64,000 nucleotides of DNA. Origin: Streptomyces sp. NBC_01262 (GTDB lineage Bacteria; Actinomycetota; Actinomycetes; Streptomycetales; Streptomycetaceae). The notes under the pieces were generated by a model, which made no database searches, was not told the origin of the DNA, and saw nothing but the letters and a program-made list of their open reading frames with translations. This document shows positions 15,956 through 23,416 of the stretch, piece after piece. The DNA lies in NCBI RefSeq assembly GCF_036226365.1, contig NZ_CP108462.1, positions 5,268,501-5,332,500 of the forward strand, read 5' to 3'. The position numbers were made by a program, and so were the translations under genes. Each line of letters opens with the position of its first letter. Within the stretch, counting starts at the first letter, position 1.

Positions 15956-16193
15956 GCGGCAGCGCATCCACCTCACGGCCACCACCCACGGGCTGGGAAT
16001 GCAGCCGCTGTGCCAGATCCCCGAACGCGTCGACCGGGAGACCTCGGCCGGCCTGTCACCAGAGATCACCAACGCCATCGCGGCGATGCTGCCCGCCGGC
16101 TCGCACGCGATCATGACGTTCCGGATCGGATACCCCACCGCCACCGCGCTGCCCAGCCCTCGCCGGCCCGCCGCCGATGTCGTACGCGCCTAG
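15956..16193 (+). pseudogene. C-terminal remnant of an Acg-type nitroreductase
   Basis: About 78 codons encode a recognisable nitroreductase tail: RIHLTATTHGLGMQPLCQIP, ETSAGLSPEITNAIA, GSHAIMTFRIGYPT, PSPRRPAADVV. This is the C-terminus of the actinobacterial Acg family (Rv2032-like), FMN-fold proteins of hypoxia/dormancy regulons. Everything upstream of about 15956 is missing, and no start codon serves the fragment. The stop codon TAG (16191-16193) coincides with the left edge of the MITE. Confidence 0.7.
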
Positions 16194-16354
16194 GGCCTGT
16201 CTTGTGGATCTCCGTGGCGTCGCGTGCCCTGGCACCAGCGCTCGCCGCGTTGTCGTCGGTCCACAACGCTCCGCGTTGCCTCCCTCCTCCGCCTTGCGAT
16301 CACAGGCGCCAGACCCCGCTCCTTCTCCCACGGAGATCCACAAGACAGGCCCTA
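16191..16354. mobile_element. Short non-autonomous IS (MITE), 27-bp perfect inverted repeats, TA duplication
   Basis: The segments 16191-16217 and 16328-16354 are exact reverse complements; the outer part reads TAGGGCCTGTCTTGTGG. Treating the flanking TA as target duplication leaves a 160-bp element at 16193-16352 with no coding capacity. The ends and the TA duplication resemble IS5-family (IS427-type) insertion sequences of Streptomyces, presumably the source of transposase in trans. Confidence 0.85.
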
Positions 16355-16373
16355 ACGCACCCCGGAGGATTCG

Positions 16374-16715
16374 GTGAACGAGACATTGCGTCGGACCTGG
16401 CCCGCAGTGCTGACGGCCGTCGTCGCGTCGCTCTACGTCTGGATCGGGCTCACCGCCCACGGATGGGACCGGATCCTGGGTCTCGCCGGTGGCCCGGTCG
16501 TACTCGCCGCGCTCGTCGCAGCCCATCGATCCCTACCGGGCGCCATGGCGCTGCTTGCCGTCGGCGCGCTCCCCCTTGCCGTCACCACCTGGTGGAGCAT
16601 CGCCACACCAGTCCTGGCCGTCCTGGTCCTGCTGCTGGGCTGGTTCGCCATCCGCAACCTCAGTCGGCCACGGCGCGACACGGCCTCCGTCACCACCTCG
16701 GAGCCACGGCCATGA
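16374..16715 (+). CDS. Small multi-helix membrane protein of the island
   Basis: This 113-residue protein has about three to four membrane helices (VLTAVVASLYVWIGL, ILGLAGGPVVLAALVAA, GAMALLAVGALPLAV, VLAVLVLLLGWFAI) and a polar C-terminus. GTG 16374 follows GGAGG at 5-bp spacing, only about 20 bp after the MITE. Its end overlaps the next small gene by ATGA, so the downstream genes are coupled to it. Similar small proteins accompany ABC-2 transporters in Streptomyces, but I cannot name the family. Confidence 0.65.
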   Translation: MNETLRRTWPAVLTAVVASLYVWIGLTAHGWDRILGLAGGPVVLAALVAAHRSLPGAMALLAVGALPLAVTTWWSIATPVLAVLVLLLGWFAIRNLSRPRRDTASVTTSEPRP

Positions 16716-16876
16716 ACCCGACCGCGCGGCATGTGATGCGGGACGAGTGCGAAGTGCCGTTCATCGTCGGCAGCAGCAGGATCACAGGCAAGCCCGATAT
16801 CCGGCCGCAGCCGTTGAGCCAAAGGCTCACCGACCGTCTCATCGGCCACCGCACCCCCTCCGGGCCGCGGTCATGA
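16712..16876 (+). CDS. 54-residue hypothetical protein, coupled on both sides
   Basis: ATG 16712 overlaps the upstream stop (ATGA), and its own stop overlaps the next start (ATGA). The peptide (RHVMRDECEVPFIVGSSRIT, LSQRLTDRLIG) is soluble and basic. I do not recognise it, and it may be the remnant of a larger gene shortened by deletion. Confidence 0.4.
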   Translation: MNPTARHVMRDECEVPFIVGSSRITGKPDIRPQPLSQRLTDRLIGHRTPSGPRS

Positions 16877-17394
16877 TCGAGGCCCAGCAGCTGACCAAGC
16901 GCTACGGCACGACACTGGCCGTGGACGATCTGGTCTGGCTCGCCGACATCAACGCCATCCCCCGGCAGCGCGTCGATGTGGACCTCGCGATGGTCGGACT
17001 GACCGAGGTGGCTCACCGCCGGGCGTGCACCTTCTCCCTCGGCATGGGACAGCGGATCGGTATCGCCGCCGCGCTGCTCGGCGACCCGCAGGTGCTGAAC
17101 TTCGACGAGCCGATCAACGGCCTGGATCCCGAGGGCATCCTGTGGGTACGCCAGCTGCTGCGCTCTCTCGCCGCCGAAGGGCGCACCGTGTTGGTCTCCA
17201 GCCACCTGATGTCGGAGACGGCCCTGACCGCGGACCAACTCATCGTCATCGGCCGAGGCCGCCTGCTGGCGTCGGGGAGCGTGGCCGAGTTCATCGAACG
17301 CACCTCGGGCCACCAGCGGGAGAGCTCGACCAAGATCTTCTCCCAGATTTCTCCCAAGAGCCCCCGGAAAGCGCTCAGGGCCCCGGTCCACTAA
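16873..17394 (+). pseudogene. ABC transporter ATPase lacking Walker A, fused to island-end DNA
   Basis: The frame begins as a typical ABC-2 ATPase (MIEAQQLTKRYGTTLAVDDL), then jumps to a part normally about 70 residues further on (INAIPRQRVDVDLAMVGLTE). It continues with signature SLGMGQR, Walker B VLNFDEP, D-loop GLDPEG and H-loop VSSH. The whole P-loop region is absent in frame, so it cannot hydrolyse ATP normally. The last about 20 residues come from the 25-bp island-end repeat and the terminator. No matching permease is present. Confidence 0.8.
17332..17356 (+). repeat. Right copy of the 25-bp island-end repeat (TTCTCCCA motifs)
   Basis: Identical to 10284-10308; it contains two direct TTCTCCCA motifs 11 bp apart. 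The inverted third motif of the left copy is missing here. It lies about 70 bp from the tRNA 3' end. Confidence 0.65.
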
Positions 17395-17411
17395 GTGGAT
17401 CAAGGCCCTGA
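17375..17411. terminator. Nested hairpin immediately downstream of tRNA-Pro
   Basis: Outer arms TCAGGGCC (17375-17382) and GGCCCTGA (17404-17411) enclose an inner stem near GTCCACTAAGTGGATC. It should terminate leftward transcription of the tRNA and shield the island from read-through. Confidence 0.65.
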
Positions 17412-17426
17412 CCTGCATATACGAAG

Positions 17427-17500
<74 letters not shown>

Positions 17501-17574
17501 GTCTTGCGGTGCCGCGCTGTTTCCGGCGCGACGAGGATTACTCTAGCGGACCGGTCGCCCGACACGAAATCCGG

Positions 17575-18516
17575 TTATTGGCGTGGGGTGAGGGTCAGGA
17601 GCGTCGCTTCGGGGGGGCAGGCGAAGCGGATGGGGGTGTAGCGGTTGGCGCCGCAGCCGGCGGAGACGTGGAGGTAGGAGCGGTGGCCGGCGGCGGTGTG
17701 GGTGGAGAGGCCCTTGACGCGGTCGGTGTCGAGGTCGCAGTTGGTGACGAGGGCGCCGTAGAAGGGGATGCAGAGCTGGCCGCCGTGGGTGTGGCCGGCG
17801 AGGATGAGGGGGTAGCGGTCGGCGGCGAAGGCGTCGAGGACGCGGAGGTAGGGGGCGTGGACGATGGCGAGGGCCAGGTCGGCGCTGGATTCGGGGCCGC
17901 CGGCGACGAGGTTGTAGCGGTCGCGCTTGATGTGGGGGTCGTCGAGGCCGGTGAGGGCGATCTCGATGCCGTCGTCGAGCTTGAGGCGGCCGCGGGTGTT
18001 GGACAGGCCGACCCAGCCGGCGGTGTCGAAGGCGTCGCGGAGGTCTTCCCAGGGGTTGCGGAGGATGCCGATGGCGGGCTCGTTCTTGCCGTTGAGGCCG
18101 TGGTGGCCGCGGGAGCGCTCGATGAGGTAGCGGCCCGGGTTGCGGAACTTGGGGCCGTAGTAGTCGTTCGAGCCGAAGACGTAGGTGCCGGGGAACTCCA
18201 TCAGCGGGCCGAGGGCGTCGAGGAGCTCGGGGACGCCTTCGGGGTCGGAGAGGTTGTCGCCGGTGTTGACGACGAAGTCGGGGCGCAGCCCGGCGAGGGA
18301 CTGCAGCCAGCGGCGCTTCTTGTTCTGGCCGCTGACCATGTGGACGTCCGAGACCTGGAGTACGCGCAGCGGGCGCATGTCGGGGGGCAGTACGGGGACC
18401 TCCACCCGCCTCAGGCGGAAGGAGCGGGATTCGATGCCGGCGGCGTAGGCCACGCAGGCCGCGCCGACTGCCGTGATGCCAAGGGGGACTCCGTATCGCG
18501 CGCGCATGCGGTCCAT
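17575..18516 (-). CDS. Membrane-anchored metallophosphoesterase
   Basis: This 313-residue protein starts with a membrane helix (GVPLGITAVGAACVAYAAG). All calcineurin-like phosphoesterase motifs follow: VLQVSDVHM, VNTGDNLSD, FGSNDYYGP, IVHAPYL and LAGHTHGGQ. It is a YkuE-like family member, probably acting at the membrane face on a phosphodiester or phospholipid. The start ATG 18516 lies 68 bp from the divergent YqeY gene, and the two presumably share a promoter region. The metal-ligand set is complete. Confidence 0.93.
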   Translation of the reverse strand: MDRMRARYGVPLGITAVGAACVAYAAGIESRSFRLRRVEVPVLPPDMRPLRVLQVSDVHMVSGQNKKRRWLQSLAGLRPDFVVNTGDNLSDPEGVPELLDALGPLMEFPGTYVFGSNDYYGPKFRNPGRYLIERSRGHHGLNGKNEPAIGILRNPWEDLRDAFDTAGWVGLSNTRGRLKLDDGIEIALTGLDDPHIKRDRYNLVAGGPESSADLALAIVHAPYLRVLDAFAADRYPLILAGHTHGGQLCIPFYGALVTNCDLDTDRVKGLSTHTAAGHRSYLHVSAGCGANRYTPIRFACPPEATLLTLTPRQ

Positions 18517-18584
18517 GGTGGCAGACGGCCTGTCACATCATAAATTTTCGGCCCCCCGGCGGCCGACCTGGCAGACTCGACGCC

Positions 18585-19043
18585 ATGACCACCACGCTCA
18601 AGCAGCGACTGCACGCCGACCTCACCGCCGCGATCAAGGGGCGCGACGAGCTGCGTTCCGCCACCCTCCGGCTGACGCTTACCGCGATCACGAAGGAGGA
18701 GGTCGCGGGCAAGCAGGCCCGGGAGCTCTCCGACGACGAGGTGGTGAAGGTGATCGCCCGCGAGGAGAAGAAGCGCCGGGAGGCGGCGGAGGCCTTCGAG
18801 CTGGGGGGCCGGAAGGCGTCGGCGGAGCGGGAGCTGGCGGAGGGCGAGGTGCTGCAGGCGTATCTGCCGAAGCAACTCGATGACGCGGAGCTGAGCGGGA
18901 TCGTCGCCGCGGCGATCAAGGAGTCGGGCGCCGAGGGGCCGAGGGCCATGGGGGCGGTCATGAAGATCGTGGGCCCGAAGGTGTCCGGACTGGCCGAGGG
19001 CGGCCGGGTGGCGGCCGAGGTGAAGAAGCAACTGCTGGGCTAG
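18585..19043 (+). CDS. GatB/YqeY domain protein
   Basis: This 152-residue helical protein matches YqeY: LKQRLHADLTAAIKGRDELR, STLRLTLTAI-like start, DDEVVKVIAREEKKRREAAE, LPKQLDDAELSGIVAAAI and GAVMKIVGPKVSGLAEG. The family shares the tRNA-binding tail domain of the GatB amidotransferase subunit; its own role is not settled. A strong bidirectional terminator follows its stop. Confidence 0.95.
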   Translation: MTTTLKQRLHADLTAAIKGRDELRSATLRLTLTAITKEEVAGKQARELSDDEVVKVIAREEKKRREAAEAFELGGRKASAERELAEGEVLQAYLPKQLDDAELSGIVAAAIKESGAEGPRAMGAVMKIVGPKVSGLAEGGRVAAEVKKQLLG

Positions 19044-19051
19044 ATCAGAAC

Positions 19052-19090
19052 GCGTAAGGGGCGCCCCCCAATGGAGGGCGCCCCTTACGC
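19052..19090. terminator. Bidirectional terminator between YqeY and PBP genes
   Basis: 15-bp perfect arms, GCGTAAGGGGCGCCC (19052-19066) and its complement (19076-19090), around a 9-nt loop, between convergent genes. Confidence 0.9.
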
Positions 19091-19106
19091 ATGCCATGCG
19101 CGACGG

Positions 19107-21359
19107 CTAGCCGCCGTTGCTGTTCCCGTTGCCGCCGCTGCGGCCGTTGCTGCTGCCCGTGCTGCCGGTGCTCGTGCTGCCGGTGGTGTCGAAGATGCCG
19201 CCGAGGAGCCCGGTGGTGCTGGTGGTGCCCGTGGTGGTACCGGTCGTTGTTCCCTTGTTGTCGCCGTCACCGTTGTCGTCGTTGTTCTGCTGCGGGTCCT
19301 GGATGGCGACCGTCGGCAGGTCGTCGGAGCTGGTGCCGGACAGGGCGCCGGTCATGGCGGCCTTCCAGATGGGGCCCGGGGTGTCGGCGCCGAAGACCTT
19401 GGCGTGGTAGACGCCGCCGATGGTGATGTTGATCATCTTGCGGCTGTGCCGCGGGTCGCCGACCCAGACCGCGCCGGCCAGGTTGGAGGTGTAACCGACG
19501 AACCAGGCGGCGTAGCGGGAGTCGGTGGTACCGGTCTTGCCCGCGCTGTCGCGGTCGTCGAGGCCGGCCTGCTGGCCGGTGCCGTCCTCGACCACGCCCT
19601 TGAGGAGGGTGTTGAGGGTGGCGGCGGTCTTCTCGGACATCGCGCGCTCGCACTTGCTCTTCGGCACGGCGAGCTTCTTGCCGGTCTGGGTCTCGGTGAT
19701 CGACTCGATCGCGGTGGGCGAGCAGTAGACGCCGCCGTTGGCGAAGGTGGCGTACGCGTTCGCCATGGTCAGCGGGGTGACTTCCTGGGTGCCCAGGGTG
19801 ATCGAGGGGACCTGGGAGAGCTTCTTGCCGTCGGCGCGCTGGATGCCCATCGAGGTGGCCATGCGCGTGACGGGGCAGATGCCGATGTCGCTGATGAGCT
19901 GGACGTAGTAGGTGTTGACCGACTTGGCGGTCGCCTCCTTCATCCCCATCGGGCCGACTTCGCTCTCGCTCTCGTTCGAGACGGTGGAGCCCTCCTGGTT
20001 CGTCCAGCTGCCGTTGCAGGTGGAGACCGGGCTCGGGTAGTTCATCTCGTACGGCGAGGCGTAGACCTGCGAGGCGCTGGTGCCCTGCTCTATCGCGGCG
20101 GCCGCGGTGATCGGCTTGAAGGTGGAGCCGGGCTGGTAGCCGGCGCCGCCGCCGCGGTTGCGGTTGACCGAGTAGTTGATCGTGGTCTCGTTCTTGCCGA
20201 TGCCGTACGCGCGGGACTGGCCCATCGCGAGGATCTTGCCGGTGCCGGGCTGGACGAGGGTGACGGCGGTGGCGACGTCGTCGCTGGCGTAGACGTGGCT
20301 GCTGATCGCCGACTGGACGGAGGCCTGTGCCTTCGGGCTGAGGGTGGTGCGGATGGTGAGGCCGCCCCGGTCCCAGCGCTGGTAGCGGGCGGCGCGGGTC
20401 TTGCCGAAGGTGCTGTCGTTGAGGAATATCTCGCGTACGTAGTCGCAGAAGAAGCCCGCGCCGCTGACGGCGGTGATGCAGCCGTTCTTGGGCTTGGTGA
20501 TCTTCAGCCCGAGGGGCTTCTTCTTCGCGGCGTCGGCCTCGGCCTGGGTGATGTCCTTCACGTCGGCCATGCGCTGCAGCACGACATTGCGGCGCTTGAG
20601 GGCTTCCTGCGGGTCGTTGACCGGGTCGTAGACGCTCGGCGACTGGACGATGCCGGCCAGCAGCGCGGACTGCGTGAGGGTGAGCTTCTTGGCGGTGGTG
20701 GAGAAGTAGCGCTTGGCGGCGGACTCGACACCGTAGGCCTGCTCGCCGAAGAAGGTGATGTTGAGGTAGTTCTGCAGGATCTTCTTCTTGCCCAGCTCCT
20801 TCTCGAGCTGGATCGCGTACTTCATTTCCTTGATCTTGCGGCCGAGCGTCTGCTGGGTGGCCTGGGCGACCTTGGTCGCGTCGTCGCCGGCCTCCTCGAT
20901 GAAGACGTTCTTCACGAGCTGCTGGGTCAGCGTCGAGGCGCCTTCCGAGACGCCGCTGCTCTGGGCGTTCTTGTTCAGCGCGCGCAGGATGCCCTTGACG
21001 TCGATGGCGCCGTGCTCGTAGTAGCGCGAGTCCTCGATCGCGACGATGGCCTGTTGCATCGTCTTGTTGATGTCGCTCAGCGCCACGACCTTGCGGTCAC
21101 GCGAGTAGACGGTCGCGATCAAGCCGCCCTTGGAGTCGAGGATCTGGGTGCTCTGACTCAGCGGCGGGCTCTTCAGCTCGCCCGGGAGCGAGTCGAATTC
21201 GGAGGCCGTTCCCTTCGCGGACAGCCCGAGGGCGCCGGCGGCGGGCAGCGCGATGCCGGCCAGCACAACACCTGACATGACACTGACACCGAGGAACTTG
21301 GCGGCCTGCTGGGCTGTGGTGAGCCCTCCACCCGATCGCTTCTGACCCATGCAGGGCAT
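19107..21359 (-). CDS. Class A penicillin-binding protein (transglycosylase/transpeptidase)
   Basis: This 750-residue protein has a short cytoplasmic tail and one membrane helix (about 22-48). The GT51 glycosyltransferase domain follows (AIEDSRYYEHGAIDVKGILR with catalytic Glu, GASTLTQQLVKN). The transpeptidase domain has SxxK in GSTFKPITA, SVNTYY and KTGTT. The last about 80 residues are Thr/Gly/Asn/Ser low complexity, extracellular. It polymerises and cross-links peptidoglycan. ATG 21359 is used; ATG 21350 is a close alternative. It is divergent from wblA across a 378-bp intergenic region with dyads. Confidence 0.96.
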   Translation of the reverse strand: MPCMGQKRSGGGLTTAQQAAKFLGVSVMSGVVLAGIALPAAGALGLSAKGTASEFDSLPGELKSPPLSQSTQILDSKGGLIATVYSRDRKVVALSDINKTMQQAIVAIEDSRYYEHGAIDVKGILRALNKNAQSSGVSEGASTLTQQLVKNVFIEEAGDDATKVAQATQQTLGRKIKEMKYAIQLEKELGKKKILQNYLNITFFGEQAYGVESAAKRYFSTTAKKLTLTQSALLAGIVQSPSVYDPVNDPQEALKRRNVVLQRMADVKDITQAEADAAKKKPLGLKITKPKNGCITAVSGAGFFCDYVREIFLNDSTFGKTRAARYQRWDRGGLTIRTTLSPKAQASVQSAISSHVYASDDVATAVTLVQPGTGKILAMGQSRAYGIGKNETTINYSVNRNRGGGAGYQPGSTFKPITAAAAIEQGTSASQVYASPYEMNYPSPVSTCNGSWTNQEGSTVSNESESEVGPMGMKEATAKSVNTYYVQLISDIGICPVTRMATSMGIQRADGKKLSQVPSITLGTQEVTPLTMANAYATFANGGVYCSPTAIESITETQTGKKLAVPKSKCERAMSEKTAATLNTLLKGVVEDGTGQQAGLDDRDSAGKTGTTDSRYAAWFVGYTSNLAGAVWVGDPRHSRKMINITIGGVYHAKVFGADTPGPIWKAAMTGALSGTSSDDLPTVAIQDPQQNNDDNGDGDNKGTTTGTTTGTTSTTGLLGGIFDTTGSTSTGSTGSSNGRSGGNGNSNGG

Positions 21360-21403
21360 CGTACGTTGCGATTCTTAGGACGTGCGGCCATCTGTTCGCC
21401 TAC

Positions 21404-21416
21404 CCTTGTAACAAGG
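21404..21416. promoter_or_regulatory. Operator-like dyad upstream of the PBP gene
   Basis: CCTTGTAACAAGG is a near-perfect 13-bp palindrome centred about 50 bp upstream of the PBP start, in the intergenic region shared with wblA. Confidence 0.4.
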
Positions 21417-21452
21417 CAGTCGCAACCCGCAGCGTGCGTCTGTCCATCCCCG

Positions 21453-21581
21453 TCACTCTTGTGGGTGATGAGATCTGCCCGGAATCCTGTCATATGCCAT
21501 AGGTCTCGGGCGCTGGAAAGATCGAAATGTCCGGCTACGCCACCCAGGCCGGATATGTCGCCAGCTCACTCCCATGGGTGA
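21453..21581. promoter_or_regulatory. Two copies of a TCACTC-n4-GGGTGA dyad upstream of wblA
   Basis: TCACTCTTGTGGGTGA (21453-21468) and TCACTCCCATGGGTGA (21566-21581) differ at three central bases, and each is an imperfect palindrome. Both are followed within a few bases by GATCTGCC. They look like paired binding sites for one dimeric regulator of wblA. The pattern is close to, but does not satisfy, the BldD consensus as I recall it. The rest of the 21360-21737 gap shows no gene. Confidence 0.45.
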
Positions 21582-21737
21582 TCTGCCGCGTACCCATAGT
21601 CCGTTCGGGCCATTCAAGATTGGGCCTGAAAGGGCTGTTGCGCCGTGCCCACCTTCCGTAACGTCCTCAACTGGCGGCGGCGAATATGCCGCTCGCCGCC
21701 GTGGGGGAGCCTCGATTCGGGAGAGGACGGCGCCAGC

Positions 21738-22082
21738 ATGAGCAGCTGGGTAACCGACTGGAGCACGCAGGCCGCGTGCCGTACGACGGATCCGGATGAG
21801 CTTTTCGTCCAAGGAGCCGCGCAGAACAGGGCCAAGGCGGTGTGCACCGGCTGCCCGGTGCGCACCGAGTGCCTCGCCGACGCGCTCGACAACCGTGTCG
21901 AGTTCGGCGTCTGGGGCGGTATGACCGAGCGGGAACGCAGGGCGCTGCTGCGCCGGCGTCCCACGGTCACCTCGTGGCGCGCCCTGCTGGAGACGGCGCG
22001 ACACGAGTACGAGCGCAGCACCGGCCTGCTGACGCTCGACGACGACGATGACGAGTACGGCGACTACGCGGCGGTCGGCTGA
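21738..22082 (+). CDS. wblA: WhiB-family iron-sulfur regulator WblA
   Basis: This 114-residue protein has the four WhiB cysteines (C14, C36, C39, C45; ACRTTDPDELFVQG, CTGCPVRTEC), which hold a 4Fe-4S cluster. The turn GVWGGMTERERRAL and a basic helix follow. The N-terminal VTDWSTQAAC and the longer C-terminus after RRRPTVTSW are those of WblA, a regulator of sporulation and a repressor of antibiotic production in Streptomyces. The start at ATG 21738 follows GGAGAGG, though at long spacing. Its last 19 bp overlap the convergent ATPase gene. Confidence 0.95.
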   Translation: MSSWVTDWSTQAACRTTDPDELFVQGAAQNRAKAVCTGCPVRTECLADALDNRVEFGVWGGMTERERRALLRRRPTVTSWRALLETARHEYERSTGLLTLDDDDDEYGDYAAVG

Positions 22083-23416
22083 CCTGCCGCGAGGCGCTCG
22101 CCGATCTCGCGCAGGCCCGCGAGGTCGTGTACGTCACCGGGCAGCGCGGCCACGTCCACCATGGGCACCTCGGGGTGCACTGAGACGAACCGGTCGCGGG
22201 TCCGGCGTTCGCGCGCGACCAACTGCATGCGCTCCGCGTGCAGGCGGAGCAGGCCGGCGGCGAGGCGGTCTGCGGATTCGGGTTCCGCTACCGGCTCCGC
22301 TACTGGCTCTGGGCCCGTCTCCGGGTCGGGAGAGGCGTGGTCGGTCTCACGAACTTGAGCCTTCCCGTCCGCCTGATCCACAATGCCGTCGTTTTGAAGA
22401 TTTTCTGCGGATTCCGCGGACTCGTCGAACTCCCCGCTGGGGAGGGGAGTTGACGCTTCCGCCGACTTCTCCTGCAGCCCGTCCTCCAGGGCCTCCGCCG
22501 CCGCCAGGGCCCGCTCCGCGGTCAGCTGCGCCGCCCCGCTCCCGTGCACCCGGTTGAGCACCAGACCCGCCAGCGGCATGTCCTCCGCCGCCAGCCGCTC
22601 CACGAAGTACGACGCCTCGCGCAGCGCGTCCCGCTCCGGCGCCGCCACCACCAGGAAGGCCGTGCCGTTCGCCTGGAGCAGCTTGTACGTGGCGTCCGCG
22701 CGCTTGCGGAAGCCGCCGAACATCGAGTCCATCGCCGCCACGAAGGTCTGCACGTCCCGCAGCAGCTGCGCGCCCATGACCTTGCTCAGGGTGCCGGTCA
22801 TCATCGACATCCCGAGATTGAGGAACTTCACTCCGGCCCGCCCGCCGACCTTCGCCGGTGCCATCAGCAGCCGGATGAACCGCCCGTCCAGGAACGACCC
22901 GAGCCGCTTCGGCGCGTCCAGGAAGTCCAGCGCGGAACGGCTGGGCGGGGTGTCGACGATGATCAGGTCCCAGGCGTCGAGCGCCCGGAGCTGGCCCAGC
23001 TTCTCCATCGCCATGTACTCCTGCGTGCCCGCGAAGCCCGCCGAAAGCGACTGGTAGAAGGGGTTCTCCAGGATCGCCCGGGCCCGCTCGGGGTCGCTGT
23101 GCTGCAGCACGACCTCGTCGAAGGTCCGCTTCATGTCCAGCATCATCGCGCTCAGCTCGCCGCCCGCCGACTCGTCGACGCCCGCCACCCTGCGCGGGGT
23201 GTTGTCCAGCTCGCTCAGCCCCATGGACTGCGCCAGCCGCCGCGCGGGGTCGATGGTCAGCACGACGGCCTTGCGGCCCCGCTCGGCGGCCCGTACGCCC
23301 AGGGCGGCGGCCGTGGTCGTCTTGCCGACGCCGCCGGAGCCGCAGCAGACCAGGATCCGCGTGCGCGGATCGTCCAGGAGGGGGTCGATCTCCAATACCG
23401 GACTCTCCAGGCTCAC
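22064..23416 (-). CDS. ArsA/Get3-like ATPase, second of a pair
   Basis: This 450-residue protein has a deviant Walker A (GSGGVGKTTT, about 27-36), switch-like LTIDPARRLA and WDLIIVDTPPSRSALDFLD, typical of ArsA family ATPases without an arsenite pump. A low-complexity acidic insert (about 320-385, EPVAEPVAEPESAD) separates the core from a C-terminal helical part. GTG 23416 overlaps the previous stop (GTGA), so it is translationally coupled to the first ATPase; the two may form a heterodimer. A pair of such ATPases beside wblA is a conserved Streptomyces arrangement as I remember it; its role is unclear. Confidence 0.92.
   Translation of the reverse strand: MSLESPVLEIDPLLDDPRTRILVCCGSGGVGKTTTAAALGVRAAERGRKAVVLTIDPARRLAQSMGLSELDNTPRRVAGVDESAGGELSAMMLDMKRTFDEVVLQHSDPERARAILENPFYQSLSAGFAGTQEYMAMEKLGQLRALDAWDLIIVDTPPSRSALDFLDAPKRLGSFLDGRFIRLLMAPAKVGGRAGVKFLNLGMSMMTGTLSKVMGAQLLRDVQTFVAAMDSMFGGFRKRADATYKLLQANGTAFLVVAAPERDALREASYFVERLAAEDMPLAGLVLNRVHGSGAAQLTAERALAAAEALEDGLQEKSAEASTPLPSGEFDESAESAENLQNDGIVDQADGKAQVRETDHASPDPETGPEPVAEPVAEPESADRLAAGLLRLHAERMQLVARERRTRDRFVSVHPEVPMVDVAALPGDVHDLAGLREIGERLAAGQPTAA

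Noticed and set aside
19071..21275. 734-codon plus-strand frame opposite the PBP
   Set aside because: Composition mirrors the PBP in antisense (Gly/Ala/Val-Asp shadow) with no domain; the PBP on the minus strand has all catalytic motifs.
21453..21581. BldD boxes upstream of wblA
   Set aside because: The dyads have a longer centre than the BldD signature as I recall it and fail it at central positions, so I report them only as unassigned dyads.
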